From positions 157,501-221,500 of the forward strand of contig NW_026973712.1 of NCBI RefSeq assembly GCF_035594125.1: a stretch of 64,000 bases of DNA, given 5' to 3'. Below are positions 1-13,210 of this stretch, piece by piece. Within the stretch, counting starts at the first letter, position 1. Each line of letters opens with the position of its first letter. A program made the translations under genes and the position numbers. The stretch comes from Scylla paramamosain. Taxonomy: Eukaryota; Arthropoda; Malacostraca; Decapoda; Portunidae. Below the pieces are notes generated by a model that saw only the letters and a program-made list of their open reading frames with translations, made no database searches and was not told the DNA's origin.

Positions 1-633
1 CACAAATCCCTTCCTGACACCTCGCACAGATTCTATGCATTTCTTCCTGTGGTGTTGAGCGGGCGAGCGGCGAGGCTTGCGTCAGGCAGCGAGGCGCAAG
101 ATGTGAGCGGCCAAGGTTTAGCCAATCAGCGAGTGGTAAGGCGCTGTGTTGTGGGGGTCCCGCAGGGCTGCCAACATCTGCAGAGGTTTACTGATATCAG
201 AGCGCTGAGTTTCTAGACAATATTGAGAAAGAATAAGCTGGAATATCATTGTCGGCATATACAGAACTTGCTCATATAGCGGTTGTTTTGCCTGGTAATG
301 TTCTGGTCGGCATTGGACTTAAGGCTTCCTTGTTTCGTTGGCAACGCACTCCCGGTAGACTTGGCACTCCAAACATATGCGCATATCTTGAGGGACAAAC
401 ATCCAGTGATGTTGAGAGTGATCCCTCTTCCTGTGTAACCTCAGCGCCTTTGTGTGGTCACCCCACGTCCAGGAAATTCGTCACGCTAACTTACTGGTAA
501 ATCATATCGAAGTTTACTTCCAGCTGTAGTACGTATGTTGACAATAATTCAATATTGCAAGTGAATCTCAAAGAGCAACAGACACTTGTGTACTAGTCAG
601 ATCGATTTAATTACATAACTTACGGTATCTACA

Positions 634-637
<4 letters not shown>
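1..637. other. No gene recognised
   Basis: The first ~170 bases are GC/CpG-richer than the surroundings and contain a CCAAT-like box, so a promoter nearby is conceivable. I found no splice-bounded coding exon and no recognisable repeat. A short open frame at 249-500 shows no domain or family resemblance. Confidence 0.4.
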
Positions 638-668
<31 letters not shown>

Positions 669-687
669 AGAGAGAGAGAGAGAAGGA
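638..687. repeat. (GA)n microsatellite, interrupted
   Basis: Dinucleotide GA array with single AGG interruptions. Confidence 0.95.
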
Positions 688-1500
688 GGGGGGCCAGCTA
701 CCATGTCAAGGAAGAGAAAATTGCCTCTACAGTAACTAGTGTTTGTGGGGGAGGGTATTACTGTTTGTTGGTATGGTAATGTGTTGTGTGAGCTCGTGTT
801 TCTAATGCAAGAGGGGGGGGGGGGGCACGGCACAGTATGGTGGTACGAGTATATACAGGCATTGTAGAGCGGCCTTCTCTGTCGTTGGGTTGTTCTGATG
901 TAATTTTGCAAGTTTTCTTTCTGAAAATTAGATTTTTTTTTTTCTGCAGTGGTCCTATATTTAACTTAGTATCAAGAACCAGCTCACTTTACTGGAGTTT
1001 ATCATGGCACTTGAATATCCCACTTTTGTTTATACTTTACTATGCTACGCAAGTCCAACAAGACAATCATTTTCTGCATTTAGTGTTCATACCTGTGGCA
1101 ATATTCAGGATTGTGTTCCAGGAAATCATTGTGAGATGTCGGAAGTTGTAACTTTAAAGCTTTAAACTAATTATCCATCAAATGAATAATAACCCTAAAC
1201 TGTTGCACTGCATTGTCAACATTTCCAAGAGCTCCCCAGACAGAGGCGGGCAAACAGAGGCACCGCCCCGCCAGTCGACGACCTCAGCATAATGACGTGT
1301 TTTTACTCTCTCTGTGTCCACATTTCACGAGCTTTATTTTCGAATTGTATCGGTTGATATTAAATAGCGACTTCATGTTGCACTAAATGACAAATCAGTG
1401 TTGGGATAAAAAGACAAGCATTTAAATAATAATAACGATTGATTCATTGCGTGTTTTAAGACGAGCGAACTACCAAGAACCATCTTACTACCTCTCACCC
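688..1500. other. No gene recognised
   Basis: Contains a G13 homopolymer near 813-825 and AT-rich sequence. I see no supported exon or transposon. Confidence 0.4.
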
Positions 1501-1670
1501 CATCACGAGGGGGAGTTGATGCCTCTCCCTCCCTCCCTCCCTCTGCTCGGAGACTGTCACGCAGCGGCAAGTATTCGTTGTGTTGTGAATATTGGCGTCA
1601 GTGTCACGGGGCGGCGTCGGTGTGGCAGGAAAGCGACACGTAGGTAGGTACCGTGACGCGGCCGCTGCAG
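1501..1670 (+). promoter_or_regulatory. CpG-rich segment, candidate non-coding first exon
   Basis: This stretch is unusually CpG-rich for the window, with several CG-containing hexamers between 1558 and 1665. It ends in CTGCAG followed by GTGAGG at 1671, a strong splice donor. All three plus frames are short or closed before the donor, so it would be 5' UTR. The next good plus-strand acceptor with an open exon is at 5676. The pairing is inference only. Confidence 0.3.
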
Positions 1671-2375
1671 GTGAGGTCTGAAAACTGGTGGAAATGAAAC
1701 AGTATCTGTTGGGGTTGTTAGGTAATAATGGCGGGTTAAATAGAGGTGGATGATTGTTCCTTGCTGATTGTGCGTGGACAGGGAAAATGTTCATCTGGTA
1801 ATGACTCATAACCTCGTGTTTTGAAGCGCTTTGCTCTCTCATCAGAACAGCATTCAAAGGCCACATACGGTACATTAGCTCAGGGGTGATTTTTTTTTTT
1901 TTTTTCCCAACTAATGCACATTCCTCTATTGTCATTCCTGTTACTCCCACCGACCCTCCAATGCAGCGTTCCCAGCCCGGTCCGCGTCGTCACATCATTG
2001 CTAGACGTACACATGAACACATCATTCGCCTCATAAGAACAAAGGACCTCCATTACTCCGTCATCTTTCCCCTCCCTCACACTGCTCCTGTTACTCTCTC
2101 CCTCCCATCCTTCCCCTCCCTCTCCCCCTGCTATCCCTCCTTCTCCCTCTCATCCTTCTTCCTCTCTCTCCTCCCACTGCCCCATCCCGACCCCCTCATT
2201 TCTCTCCACACTCCTCCCTCTACTCCACCTCTACCTTCTTCCCCGCCATCCTTTTCCTCTCATTTTCCCTTCTCTCATCCTGTTTATTTCCCACCATCCC
2301 GTTTTTCCCTCTCCCTCTCCCCTTTCTCACCCTTAAACTAGGTATTAATATACTGCCACAGTGACGAAAAATGTA

Positions 2376-2380
<5 letters not shown>
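1671..2380. other. Pyrimidine-rich sequence, no gene recognised
   Basis: From about 2050 the plus strand is a long, irregular CT/CCT-rich tract. It gives a spurious Pro/Ser/Leu-rich open frame. No exon or transposon signature is seen. Confidence 0.45.

Positions 2381-2442
<62 letters not shown>
2381..2442. repeat. (GA)n microsatellite
   Basis: GA array with one GG interruption. Confidence 0.95.
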
Positions 2443-2447
<5 letters not shown>

Positions 2448-2677
2448 CTTTTCATATTTTCATAAGCAAACTAATTCATTGTTTCATTTGTCATCCATTA
2501 CCTTGTTCTGTTTAGCGTTTTGCATTTAATCTTTTTTCTTTTACCTCATATTTTTTCGTGTTATTCATCTTACTCCTCATTTGTTTACCACTCATTCTTT
2601 TCCATGCAGTTCTGCCACAGCTCTCTGTTTTGCTCCTCTTCTCTACAATTTTTTTTTTTTTTCTACCACACCCACCA

Positions 2678-2754
2678 TCCTCCTCCTCCTCCTCCTCCTC
2701 CTCCTCCTCCTCCTCCTCCTCCTCCTCCTCCTCCTCCTCCTCCTCCTCCTCCTC
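2678..2754. repeat. (TCC)n trinucleotide microsatellite
   Basis: About 25 uninterrupted TCC units. All three plus frames are open through it, giving poly-Pro, poly-Ser or poly-Leu artefacts. Confidence 0.97.
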
Positions 2755-2820
2755 ACACTGTGCATCCTCTAATGTGATGGTACAGAAAAATTTATGATTG
2801 TTTACGCCGAGAACATAAAT

Positions 2821-3216
2821 TGTCTTGTGCAACGATCAGCCTGGATCCAACCTTCCTTCCCCTTTGTCATGTGCAACGATCAGCCTGGACCCAACCTTCC
2901 TTCCCCTTTGTCTTGTGCAACGATCAGCCTGGACCCAACCTTCCTTCCCCTTTGTCATGTGCAACGATCAGCCTGGACCCAACCTTCCTTCCCCTTTGTC
3001 TTGTGCAACGATCAGCCTGGACCCAACCTTCCTTCCCCTTTGTCATGTGCAACGATCAGCCTGGACCCAACCTTCCTTCCCCTTTGTCTTGTGCAACGAT
3101 CAGCCTGAACCCAACCTTCCTTCCCCTTTGTCTTGTGCAACGATCGGCCTGGACCCAACCTTCCTTCCCCTTTGTCATGTGCAACGATCAGCCTGGACCC
3201 AACCTTCCTTCCCCCT
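2821..3216. repeat. 44-bp minisatellite, nine copies
   Basis: Nine head-to-tail 44-bp units start at 2821, 2865, 2909, 2953, 2997, 3041, 3085, 3129 and 3173, with very few substitutions. Most neighbours alternate between a TGTCTTG and a TGTCATG start, which suggests an 88-bp higher-order unit. Because 44 is not a multiple of three, the translated repeat cycles through all frames. The long Pro-rich open frames here are therefore best read as repeat artefacts. Confidence 0.95.
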
Positions 3217-3328
3217 TCCCTTCCTCCCTTTTTATCTCCCTACCCTCCCTCCTTTTCTCCCTCCTTCCCCCCTCTCATTATCTTCTTTCTTCTTCCCTCT
3301 TCCCCTTTCATTTTTTTTATGTATTTAT

Positions 3329-3349
3329 TTATTTATTTATTTATTTTTT
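3329..3349. repeat. (TTTA)n microsatellite
   Basis: Five consecutive TTTA-type units in a T-rich tract. Confidence 0.85.
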
Positions 3350-3486
3350 TATCGTAGTCGCTCTCCTGTTTCCTCTCCTCCTACTCCTCCTCCATGTCTG
3401 TAATTCATTGTTTATCTCCATTTTTTTTTTCCAGCACCTGTCACTTATTTTCTTGCTTTCCTTGTTCCCCTTAGTGTGTCTCTTCA

Positions 3487-4735
<1,249 letters not shown>

Positions 4736-4836
4736 CCACTGAGGATCTTTGCAGGCTGCTAAGTGGTGGTGGTGGTTGCTGGTGTCCAGGTGTGGGAATA
4801 CGTGTCAAGTCACCAACCCCTCCCAGCACTGGCCAA

Positions 4837-5046
<210 letters not shown>

Positions 5047-5075
5047 GAGTGAAATAGTTATCCAAACAGCCTATT

Positions 5076-5078
<3 letters not shown>

Positions 5079-5152
<74 letters not shown>
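5079..5152. repeat. (GA)n microsatellite
   Basis: Perfect GA array, the reverse complement of the upstream (TC)n across a ~33-base spacer. Confidence 0.98.
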
Positions 5153-5155
<3 letters not shown>

Positions 5156-5675
5156 GAAGGGGAGGGAAGGCCCATAGCAAAAAAGGTGTGAATGGATTTA
5201 CTTGATCCCCTTCCTTTGAGTGAACTGCCACCCTTCGTATGGAAACTTTTACTTGTTAAGTTAATCCACCAAAGATTAGAAGATGTGGAAGGTTGAGTGG
5301 AAAAAGACCTGCCCGGGGTCAATCATTTTTGTGAGTGACTTTTACCAGAGACGAGGGTGTGAAAAAATTAGTTATCCATCTTGTCCTACCTGGTGATGAA
5401 CTCTTTTAACTACTAGTACTTATTACATCTTTCCTGACTCCCAGACCAACATGAAGCATTTCTTTTCTTTCACAGCCATGTCTATGCACTATACTGACTA
5501 GAAATTGCACAATCTGCTTCTTTAGTTGTTTCCTTTCTTGAATGTGCATATAAATGTTTTCAGCTGTGCATTCCATGCTGTGTAATGTTGTAGTGAATGG
5601 TTAAATTCTAGACTAAGTTGTGAGTCAAACATGTATCAAGCAGCAGGAGTATTGATGTGTGCGTTTTCCCTGCAG
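5153..5675. other. Possible intron, no feature recognised
   Basis: Mostly AT-rich unique sequence leading to a polypyrimidine tract and TGCAG acceptor at 5675. No transposon resemblance is seen. Confidence 0.35.
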
Positions 5676-5775
5676 GTGGTAACACGGAGAGCAAGTGGAA
5701 GAAACCTTGGGAGACTTCCATGACTCAGGAACAAGCACACCTCACTGGGAGCCTTGTGACTGACAGGTGGTTCAG
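5676..5775 (+). CDS. Candidate internal exon of an unidentified gene
   Basis: A TTTTCCCTGCAG acceptor precedes 5676, and TTCAG followed by GTGAAT gives a donor after 5775. With two leading bases the exon is open for 32 codons. It reads as hydrophilic protein-like sequence containing ESKWKKPWETSM and later GSLVTDRWFR. The two flanking phases are otherwise short. I do not recognise the family. Its best-supported upstream partner is the CpG-rich donor at 1670. An alternative donor after GACAG (5766) would shorten the exon. It is followed directly by a Jockey-like LINE from about 6048, so further exons would lie beyond 8.2 kb, where I could not find one. Not sure that it is real. Confidence 0.35.
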
Positions 5776-6047
5776 GTGAATACTGTATTTTGTTGGCACA
5801 ATTGAGAATTCTCGGTCCAAAATTCCAAAATCTGAAAGTTTTTAATTGTCATGTCATGTCATGTCCACAAAGTGGTGGAAAGGTTTGCACTGAAAAAAAG
5901 AAAAAGAAAAAAAAAGAAATGATGAATTGTAAAGCCCACAGACCAAAGCTCTGGTGCTTGACTTACTGCAATGGAAGGCATCAAAAACTGGCAGGTTGTC
6001 ATCACACACATGCTCTGAAGATGTGATGCTCAGTTTTCTAATCTGAC

Positions 6048-6504
6048 TGTGTGCTGAGCGCATAACAGAGGTGATAGTATCTGGTATGGAGGTATATATC
6101 TCTCACTTTTCTTCTCGACCTAAACCTTCTAAACCTTGGTTTAACACGACCTGTTCTTGTGTTATACATGATAGAAAGGTGGCTTACACAAGGTATTTGA
6201 ACCTTTCATCCCCAGAATCTCATGCGCTTTATATTTCTGCCCAAAGTCATGCCACATCTGTTCTCCAACTAGCCAAAAACTCCTTCATTAACAGAAAGTG
6301 TCAAAATCTTTCTAGATCTAACTACCCTCATGACTTCTGGCAACTAGCCAAAAACATCTCATCTTTGCTTCTTTTTCTCTCCTTTATTTCAACCGGATGG
6401 CACCACTGCTATCACATCAGTCTCTAAAGCCGAACTCCTTGCTCAGACCTTTGCTAAAAAGTCTACCTTGGACAATTCAGGGCTTGTTCCTCTCTCTCCT
6501 CCAC

Positions 6505-6570
<66 letters not shown>

Positions 6571-8189
6571 TATTAAAATTCTTTGCAATGATGTTAAACC
6601 ATCGGAATGCTTATGGACCTGATGGGGTCCCTCCTATTGTTCTCAAAAACTGTGCCTCTTTGCTTGTGCCTTGCCTAGTCAAACTCAACTCTGTCTGTTA
6701 CCATCTACCTTTCCTTCTTGCTGGAAGTTTGCCTACATTCAGCCTGTTCCTAAAAAGTGTGACTGTTCTAATCCCTCAAACTATGTCTTGTTGATTTAAT
6801 TTCCTGCCTATCAAAAGTTTTTGATTCTATCCTCAACAGAAAGATTCTTAAACATCTATCACTTTACAACCTTCTATCTCATCACTTTTTATGTATGGAT
6901 TCTGTCAAGGCCACTCTACTGGTTATCTGGCTTTCCTTACTGAGTCGTGGTCATCCTCTTTTAGAGATTTTGGTGAAATTTTTGCTGTTGTCTTAGACAT
7001 ATCAAAAGCTTTTGATAGAGTATGACACAAAGCTTTGATTTCCAAACTACCCTCCTATAGCTTCTATCCCTCTCTCTGTAACTTCATCTCAAGTTTCCTT
7101 TCTGACCGTTCTATTGCTGCTGTGGTAGACGGTCACTGTTCTTCTAAATCTATTAACAGTGGTGTTCCTCAGGGTTCTGTCCTGTTACCCACTCTCTTAT
7201 TATTCATCAATGACCTAAACCAAACTTCTTGTCCTATCCACTCCTATGCTGATGATACCACCCTGCACTTCTCCATGTCTTTTCGTAGATGTCAAACCCT
7301 TCAAGAAGCAAACAGCTTATGCAGGGAAACCACAGAATGCCTGACTTCTGATCTTTCTAAAATATCTGATTGGGGCAGAGCAAACTTGGTATTGTTCAAT
7401 GCCTCAAAAACTCAATTCACTCATCTATCAACTCAACACAACCTTCCAGACAACTATCCCCTCTTCTTCAATGACACTCAACTGTCCCCCACTTCTACAT
7501 TGAACATCCTTGGTGTCTCTTTTTCTTATTAATCTAAACTAGAAACTTCACATCTCATCTCTAGCTAAAATAGGTTCTATGAAGTTAAGCATTCTGAGAC
7601 GTCTCCACCAGTTTTTCTCACCCTCCCAGCTGCTAACTCTGTACAAGGTCCTTATCTGTCCATGTATGGAATATGCTTCACATGTCTGGGGGGGTTCCAC
7701 TCATACTGCTCTTCTAGACAGGGTGGAATCAAAAGTTTTTCGTCTCATCAACTCCTCTCCTCTAACTGTCTTCAGCCTCTCTCTCACCGCCGCAATGTTG
7801 CATATCTAGCTGTCTTCTACCACTATTTTCATGCTAACTGCTCTTCTGATCTTGCTAACTGCATGCCTCCCCTCCTTCCGCAGCCTCGCTGCACAAGACT
7901 TTCTTCTTTCTCTCACCCCTATTCTGTCCACCTCTCTAACATAAGAGTTAACCAGTATTCTCAGTCATTCATCCCTTTCTCTGGTAAACTCTGGAACTCC
8001 CTGCCTGCTTCTGTATTTCCACCTTCCTATGACTTGAATTCCTTCAAGAGGGAGGTTTCAAGACACTTATTCATCAATTTTTGACCACTGCTTTGACCCT
8101 TTTATGGGACTGGCATTTCAGTGGGCATTTTTTTTATTGGATTTTTGTTGCCCTTGGCCAGTGTCCTTCCTACATAAAAAAAAAAAAAT
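6048..8189 (+). mobile_element. Jockey-like LINE, 5'-truncated copy J1
   Basis: The plus-strand pieces give, in order, the post-endonuclease linker (contains KPWFNT), the RT thumb/finger start (AYGPDGVPPIVLKNCA) and RT palm. The palm reads ISKAFD around 7005, GVPQGSVL at 7163 and YADDTTLHFS near 7243. Then come the C-terminal AGxxW-type region (LTLYKVLICPCMEYASHVWG) and the tail FSGKLWNSLPASVFPPSYD. The element ends in an A-run at 8178-8189. Many frameshifts and stops, including TGA replacing TGG after AFDRV at 7022, show it is dead. An in-element (CTG)n array sits just upstream of the RT. Sequence upstream of about 6048 does not match other copies, so the copy is 5'-truncated. The family is also at 18.2, 31.75 and 49.2 kb. 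Confidence 0.9.
6506..6569 (+). repeat. (CTG)n inside a LINE
   Basis: About 21 CTG units lie within the Jockey-like copy, where other copies read a short Pro/Ser-rich linker (CCACCCTCTGACTAC). The repeat expanded from a CTG-like seed in that linker. Confidence 0.93.
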
Positions 8190-8701
8190 TCCACAGACCG
8201 ACTGGGAGACATGACGTCTGTGCCACCACGCAGGGAGTAAAACCAAGAGGAGGAAGAGGAGCATTCAAGAGACATCAGCTGGCCAGCAGTCCATTCAGGT
8301 GTGCCTTTCATTGCATCATTATTTGTCCATAATTTCCCTTCTGGGGTTGGACAGCCCATGAGTATCTCCCACTTGCAGCTGTAGACAATTTCTTCCTTAT
8401 TGTTGAGTGTTGTCATGCCTTCCTCCACACACCATCTCAAGATCTTCCCAGTGGTTTCCTTCCAAGTACTCTATTGCTCTCCTCAGTTTGTGGCCCTGAT
8501 TTGTAAGTGCCAGGAAGACTATGGTGAAGGCAGACCACAAACCTTTCATTGGACATGAGTGGCGAACGGCAGTGAAAATATGGCAGTGTCTGATTCTTTG
8601 CAGCAAAACACAGTGTGCTTATTAACAGATTTATTCACTGTTCACTCATTTGCTCATCTCTAAAGGAGTGAAGAGTGTGCACTGAAGTAAGCATTGTAAC
8701 T

Positions 8702-8703
<2 letters not shown>
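8190..8703 (-). other. Unrecognised segment with overlapping open frames
   Basis: Two adjacent minus-strand open segments (8606-8397 and 8440-8200) have protein-like composition, for example HKLRRAIEYLEG and GKLWTNNDAMKG, but are in different frames. They could be a frameshifted coding relic or chance. I cannot assign a family and see no clear splice sites. Confidence 0.2.

Positions 8704-8780
<77 letters not shown>
8704..8780. repeat. (TG)n microsatellite
   Basis: Perfect TG array. Confidence 0.98.
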
Positions 8781-8782
<2 letters not shown>

Positions 8783-9683
8783 TGATGAAGTTCAATATCA
8801 GGGTTGTCGTCTTGAAAGATTTCATAAAAGTACTGAATCTGATTTGGAATTCATGTTGCAACAAAAACTCTCCCTTCTTTGCAACAGTTTCACAACAGGA
8901 AGTGAAGGATGAAGCATGAAGGTTTTAGGCCAAAATGAACTGACAGCAATCAGGAATGACACGTCCAGCAAAACCAGCAACACAGCAGTGAGTGTGCATG
9001 CTGGTGCGTCAGGTCAGGGGTGAAGTGTTTGGATTGTGGGCTAAAATGGCTTGCTTATACATGAATATCTTTCACACTGGAGGAGCTGGGGTGTGTGTGT
9101 GTGTGTGTGTGTTAGGGGTGTTTGGGTGTTGATAGGCTTGTTTGTAGGTATTTCCACCTGCTTATCATCCATTTTAGTTGTTCTTCGCTCTTTCATCTGC
9201 CCTCTGTCATTCATTTTAGCTATTTTTCATTATTAGTGTACAGTCTTTGCCTCTGTCACCTCCTCTATCCAGCCCTTCCTTGTCTCTACATATCTAGTCC
9301 TTCTTTGCCTCTATCACCTCTTGTCTAATATTTATCCAACCCTTCCTTATCTCTGTATATCTAGTCCATTGCTTCTATCACCTCTTCTGTCTAATATTTA
9401 TCCAGTCCTTCACTTCCTGCCTTTAGTTAGCATACACTCCTCACCTCTTCTGCTGTCTATATTCACCCAGTCCTTCCATCCACACACCACAGGAATCTAA
9501 ATTAACACACATTTTCCAATATTCTTCCTTTCATTAACCCCTCACTGTATTTCCAGAGTGAATACTTCCCAGACCATCCAGTCATTTGTACTGTTTGGGA
9601 ATGGGAAGTCTTTCATGAACTCTTGCTTGAACAGAAAATGTTGCAAAATTTCTCACAGGGACTGACCAGGTTCCTCTCTTAGG

Positions 9684-9687
<4 letters not shown>
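8781..9687. other. Non-coding; ~65-bp degenerate repeats
   Basis: Includes a short (TG)n at 9091-9111. From about 9238 to 9430 there are roughly three degenerate ~65-bp units carrying TATCACCTCTT and TATCTAGTCC. No gene recognised. Confidence 0.5.

Positions 9688-9757
<70 letters not shown>
9688..9757. repeat. (GA)n microsatellite
   Basis: Perfect GA array. Confidence 0.97.
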
Positions 9758-9759
<2 letters not shown>

Positions 9760-9833
9760 TTTGTGAGAGGCTGTGGGGAGTGACTGGGTTTGTCAACATA
9801 CTGTGGGAGACATACTGTGGGTCTGTGGATTGT

Positions 9834-9835
<2 letters not shown>

Positions 9836-9910
<75 letters not shown>
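9836..9910. repeat. (GA)n microsatellite
   Basis: A second GA array 78 bases after the previous one. The spacer carries two copies of an ACTGTGGG motif. Confidence 0.97.
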
Positions 9911-9915
<5 letters not shown>

Positions 9916-10347
9916 CTGGGGGGAGGATTTATTTTTCTTTTATCTTTTCTATCTTTCTCTCATTTCTTCTTTTTTTCTTCCTCTTCTATTAACCTCATTC
10001 TTCTCTCATGTCCTCTTCCTTCTTTGTTGTCTTCTCTCTCTCTCTCTTTCTCTTTCTTCCCTCCTTATTATCATCTATCTTCTCCTCTTCCTTCTTTCTA
10101 TCACTTCTGGAAAAAAACAATGCAAATATAAGTAATACATTTTGAACATAATAATAATAATGATAATTAATTCTCACAATCAGTAACATTCTCTCTCTCT
10201 CTCTCCTTTATTTCATCCTTCTCATGTCCCCCTCTTCTCTTCCTTCCTTCCTTTCTTATATTCTTCCTCCTCTTTTCTTTGTCTCTTCTGTCAGTCATTC
10301 CTCTGAAATATGAATAAATTTAGAATAATAATAGTAATAAATTTAAT

Positions 10348-10999
<652 letters not shown>

Positions 11000-11055
<56 letters not shown>
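11000..11055. repeat. (AAT)n microsatellite
   Basis: Perfect ATA/AAT trinucleotide array. Confidence 0.96.
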
Positions 11056-11058
<3 letters not shown>

Positions 11059-11221
11059 GTAATGATAAAGTGCAAGACATGTTCATTAACGCAATTATTT
11101 TCTCCAACATGGAGGAATGAGTGAGGAGGCACATCTGTCTGTGATTAGGGAATGCAAATGACGATGTTCCAAGGACATCACCCTGTCCTGGGCCATGACA
11201 TGAGAGAGAAGAGGAAAAAAG

Positions 11222-11223
<2 letters not shown>

Positions 11224-11297
<74 letters not shown>
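11224..11297. repeat. (CT)n microsatellite
   Basis: CT array with one CC interruption near 11279. Confidence 0.97.
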
Positions 11298-11785
11298 AGA
11301 GTTTCCATAACACCAAACTACTCTGGTGTTAATTTCATGAGTTGCTGAATAATAGAAATGGGAATGTTAGTTCAATGCATTTAGCTCTGAGTATGAAAGA
11401 ATGACAAGAAAGAATGCAGAGGACACTAGAACACATGCACAGAAAACTGAAAGATTTTTAAACTTTTGAATAGGTGTAGGAAAAAAAAAAAAAAAAAACT
11501 GCAAAATCAGTGTCTCCTTAAAAACAACACATGACAGCAATGATAACTCATACAACAATAATGCTTGATGAAGACTATATTTCCAACACAGATTTATGAC
11601 AACATTTGGCAAAGCTGTGCACTGTTTACTTGTGTTAAAACTATGCTATGATTTGAGAGGAAAGTTGGTTAGTCATTATAGGGTTAAGATGATATAAGGG
11701 TGTTTATTTTAGCTAATTTCCAATGACTCCTAATATAAGATTAAAACTTTAATGATTAAGTAACTATTTCATTGTTTACATTAAT

Positions 11786-12150
11786 TTACACCAAAATTTC
11801 GCAACTACAACCTCAGGGATGTTTAGTTAATCCAATTTTGTTCACAACTACTACATTTTTTCCAATGGTTTACCCATAGTACAACACAAACAACTACAAT
11901 ATCATTCATGCTATTTCATTCCAAAAAAAAATTCACAACTATGTACATGATCTAGTTTACAATAAAAGGATTTTGAACAATAGTTTCCCCATTAATCAAC
12001 CCTAATTTTTTTTCCAGCTACAAAGAACAATTCAACTACAATACCATTCATGCTATTTCATCCATTTGAAACTTCACATGCATGTGATTTACAGTACTTT
12101 ACCAAAAAAAAATTAAGATCAACAATGTTCCCATCAATCAACCCTTTAAA
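11786..12150. repeat. Degenerate ~140-bp direct repeats
   Basis: The block CATTCATGCTATTTCAT recurs about 142 bases apart (near 11905 and 12047). Each copy is followed by an A8-9 run and by CCCATTAATCAACCC or CCCATCAATCAACCC. A third, weaker unit precedes them. It lies just beyond the stop codon of the fibrocystin-like gene. Confidence 0.6.
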
Positions 12151-12202
12151 CTTTCCCACCTACAATCTGACAAGTGGAGTCACCAGTTTTAAATGTCAAT
12201 AG

Positions 12203-12436
12203 TTATCCAAGATTGAATTTATGCCTTCCAATCCTCTGTGGGTCTTGGAGGCATCCATGAGTCCCACTGTTCTCCTGAGAGCAGTGCAGGAGGTTGCCTT
12301 CAACATAAACCTTCTTGACAAAGTACTTGGATGACTTGTTGCAGCTTTGCTCTTTTCTGAAGGTAACTGCAGCCTTCAACTCAAGGCACAGCTTCTCCAA
12401 GGCACCCATCATACTGTACTTTATTAGCCCAGTGAT
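12203..12436 (-). CDS. Fibrocystin-L-like terminal exon, distal cassette (exon 4B)
   Basis: A CTTATTCTCCACAG acceptor precedes 12436. The exon is open in phase 0 for 77 codons to a TAA at 12203-12205. It begins ITGLIKYSMMGALEKLC and contains KVYVEGNLLHCSQEN. The same pattern (ITG ... LGKLC ... KVYVKDQILCCS) forms the terminal exon of the proximal cassette at 16.4 kb, so the two are duplicates. The upstream exon (12660-12761) ends in phase 0 and matches. I infer it is the present 3' end of the fibrocystin-L-like gene. Its own sequence is not one I can match to the vertebrate C terminus. Confidence 0.55.
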   Translation of the reverse strand: MTGLIKYSMMGALEKLCLELKAAVTFRKEQSCNKSSKYFVKKVYVEGNLLHCSQENSGTHGCLQDPQRIGRHKFNLG

Positions 12437-12483
12437 CTGTGGAGAATAAGTAGTGGTGATGGTGGTGGTCCACCTCTCCAATA

Positions 12484-12640
12484 CAAGAGTTCACCATTAT
12501 TAACAATTTTTCATCCTTTTCACCAGTAAACTCTGGAACTCCCTGCCTGCTTCTGTATTTTCTTTTCCCTATGACGAATTTTTTCATGAGGAAGGTCCCA
12601 AGACACTTCTCCAATCTTGGATAATCCTTACCACTACACA
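12484..12640 (+). mobile_element. Jockey-like LINE 3' fragment
   Basis: CAGTAAACTCTGGAACTCCC and the following GCCTGCTTCTGTATTT, then AAGACACTTC, match the 3' coding tail (GKLWNSLPASVF...) of the Jockey-like copies at 7.98 and 43.77 kb. It is inserted within an intron, antisense to the host gene. Confidence 0.75.
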
Positions 12641-12659
12641 CCAGCAGACATAAAAATAC

Positions 12660-12761
12660 CGTGAAGGATGCAACTCCCTTTTTAGAAGAGCCAGAGGTCA
12701 CAGGAGCAAAGGTGATGGGACCCTCCATGCCCTCGACACTCATATCAAGCCCCATTATCAC
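12660..12761 (-). CDS. Fibrocystin-L-like exon, distal cassette (exon 3B)
   Basis: The exon is 34 codons in phase 0 on both sides. The acceptor is GATGCAG before 12761 and the donor is CACG followed by GTATTT. It contains MEGPITFAPVTSGSSKKGVA. This aligns with the proximal-cassette exon at 16.8 kb (GVYCGPVDFTLSNDSKKTIA) by shared GP-x-x-F, S-x-S/D-x-KK and A. A perfect 63-bp tandem duplication (12751-12874) has copied the acceptor and exon start, giving two possible in-frame starts. Extracellular in known family members. Confidence 0.55.
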
Positions 12762-12874
12762 CTGCATCACTCGGGAACACACCATCACCACCATTACCAT
12801 TGTGTTGTGGCGCCCCATTATCACCTGCATCACTCGGGAACACACCATCACCACCATTACCATTGTGTTGTGGC
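12751..12874. repeat. Perfect 63-bp tandem duplication over a splice acceptor
   Basis: Two copies of CCCATTATCACCTGCATCAC... start at 12751 and 12814. The unit is 21 codons long, so use of either copied acceptor preserves frame. Confidence 0.9.
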
Positions 12875-12935
12875 ATCATATCAGTGGTATAATAATTGTA
12901 AGAATACAAGGGAAACTGCAAGAAGCCGTCTGGTC

Positions 12936-13210
12936 TACACATGACAATCCCTGCAGGAAATGTGCTTACCTATTTTCACTATCATCCTCATGCATAAATT
13001 TGTCTAATCTTTTAAAGCTCCCTAATGACTCAGCACTAACCTAACTACTGAGTCTATTTCATTCATCTATCACTCAATCTGAGAACCAGTTCCTTCCTAT
13101 TTCTTTTTTAAATCTAACTTTATCAAGCTTGACATGAAGAAACTGAGGATAGTGATAATGGTTGCTATTTCTGATTATTATTCTTACTTCCATTAACACT
13201 CAGAATATGA
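12936..13210 (-). mobile_element. LINE-type C-terminal fragment, third family
   Basis: The minus strand reads, with stops, EIGRNWFSD, then IDE-x-NRLSS and SFKRLDKFMHED. This is the usual closing signature of LINE ORF2 proteins (R-V-V-x-x-W-N-x-L then S-F-K-x-x-L-D). It differs from both main families in the window. Degenerate, so the family is uncertain. Confidence 0.5.

Noticed and set aside
1886..2341. 151-codon Pro/Ser-rich open frame
   Set aside because: Produced by an irregular CT-rich tract; no family resemblance.
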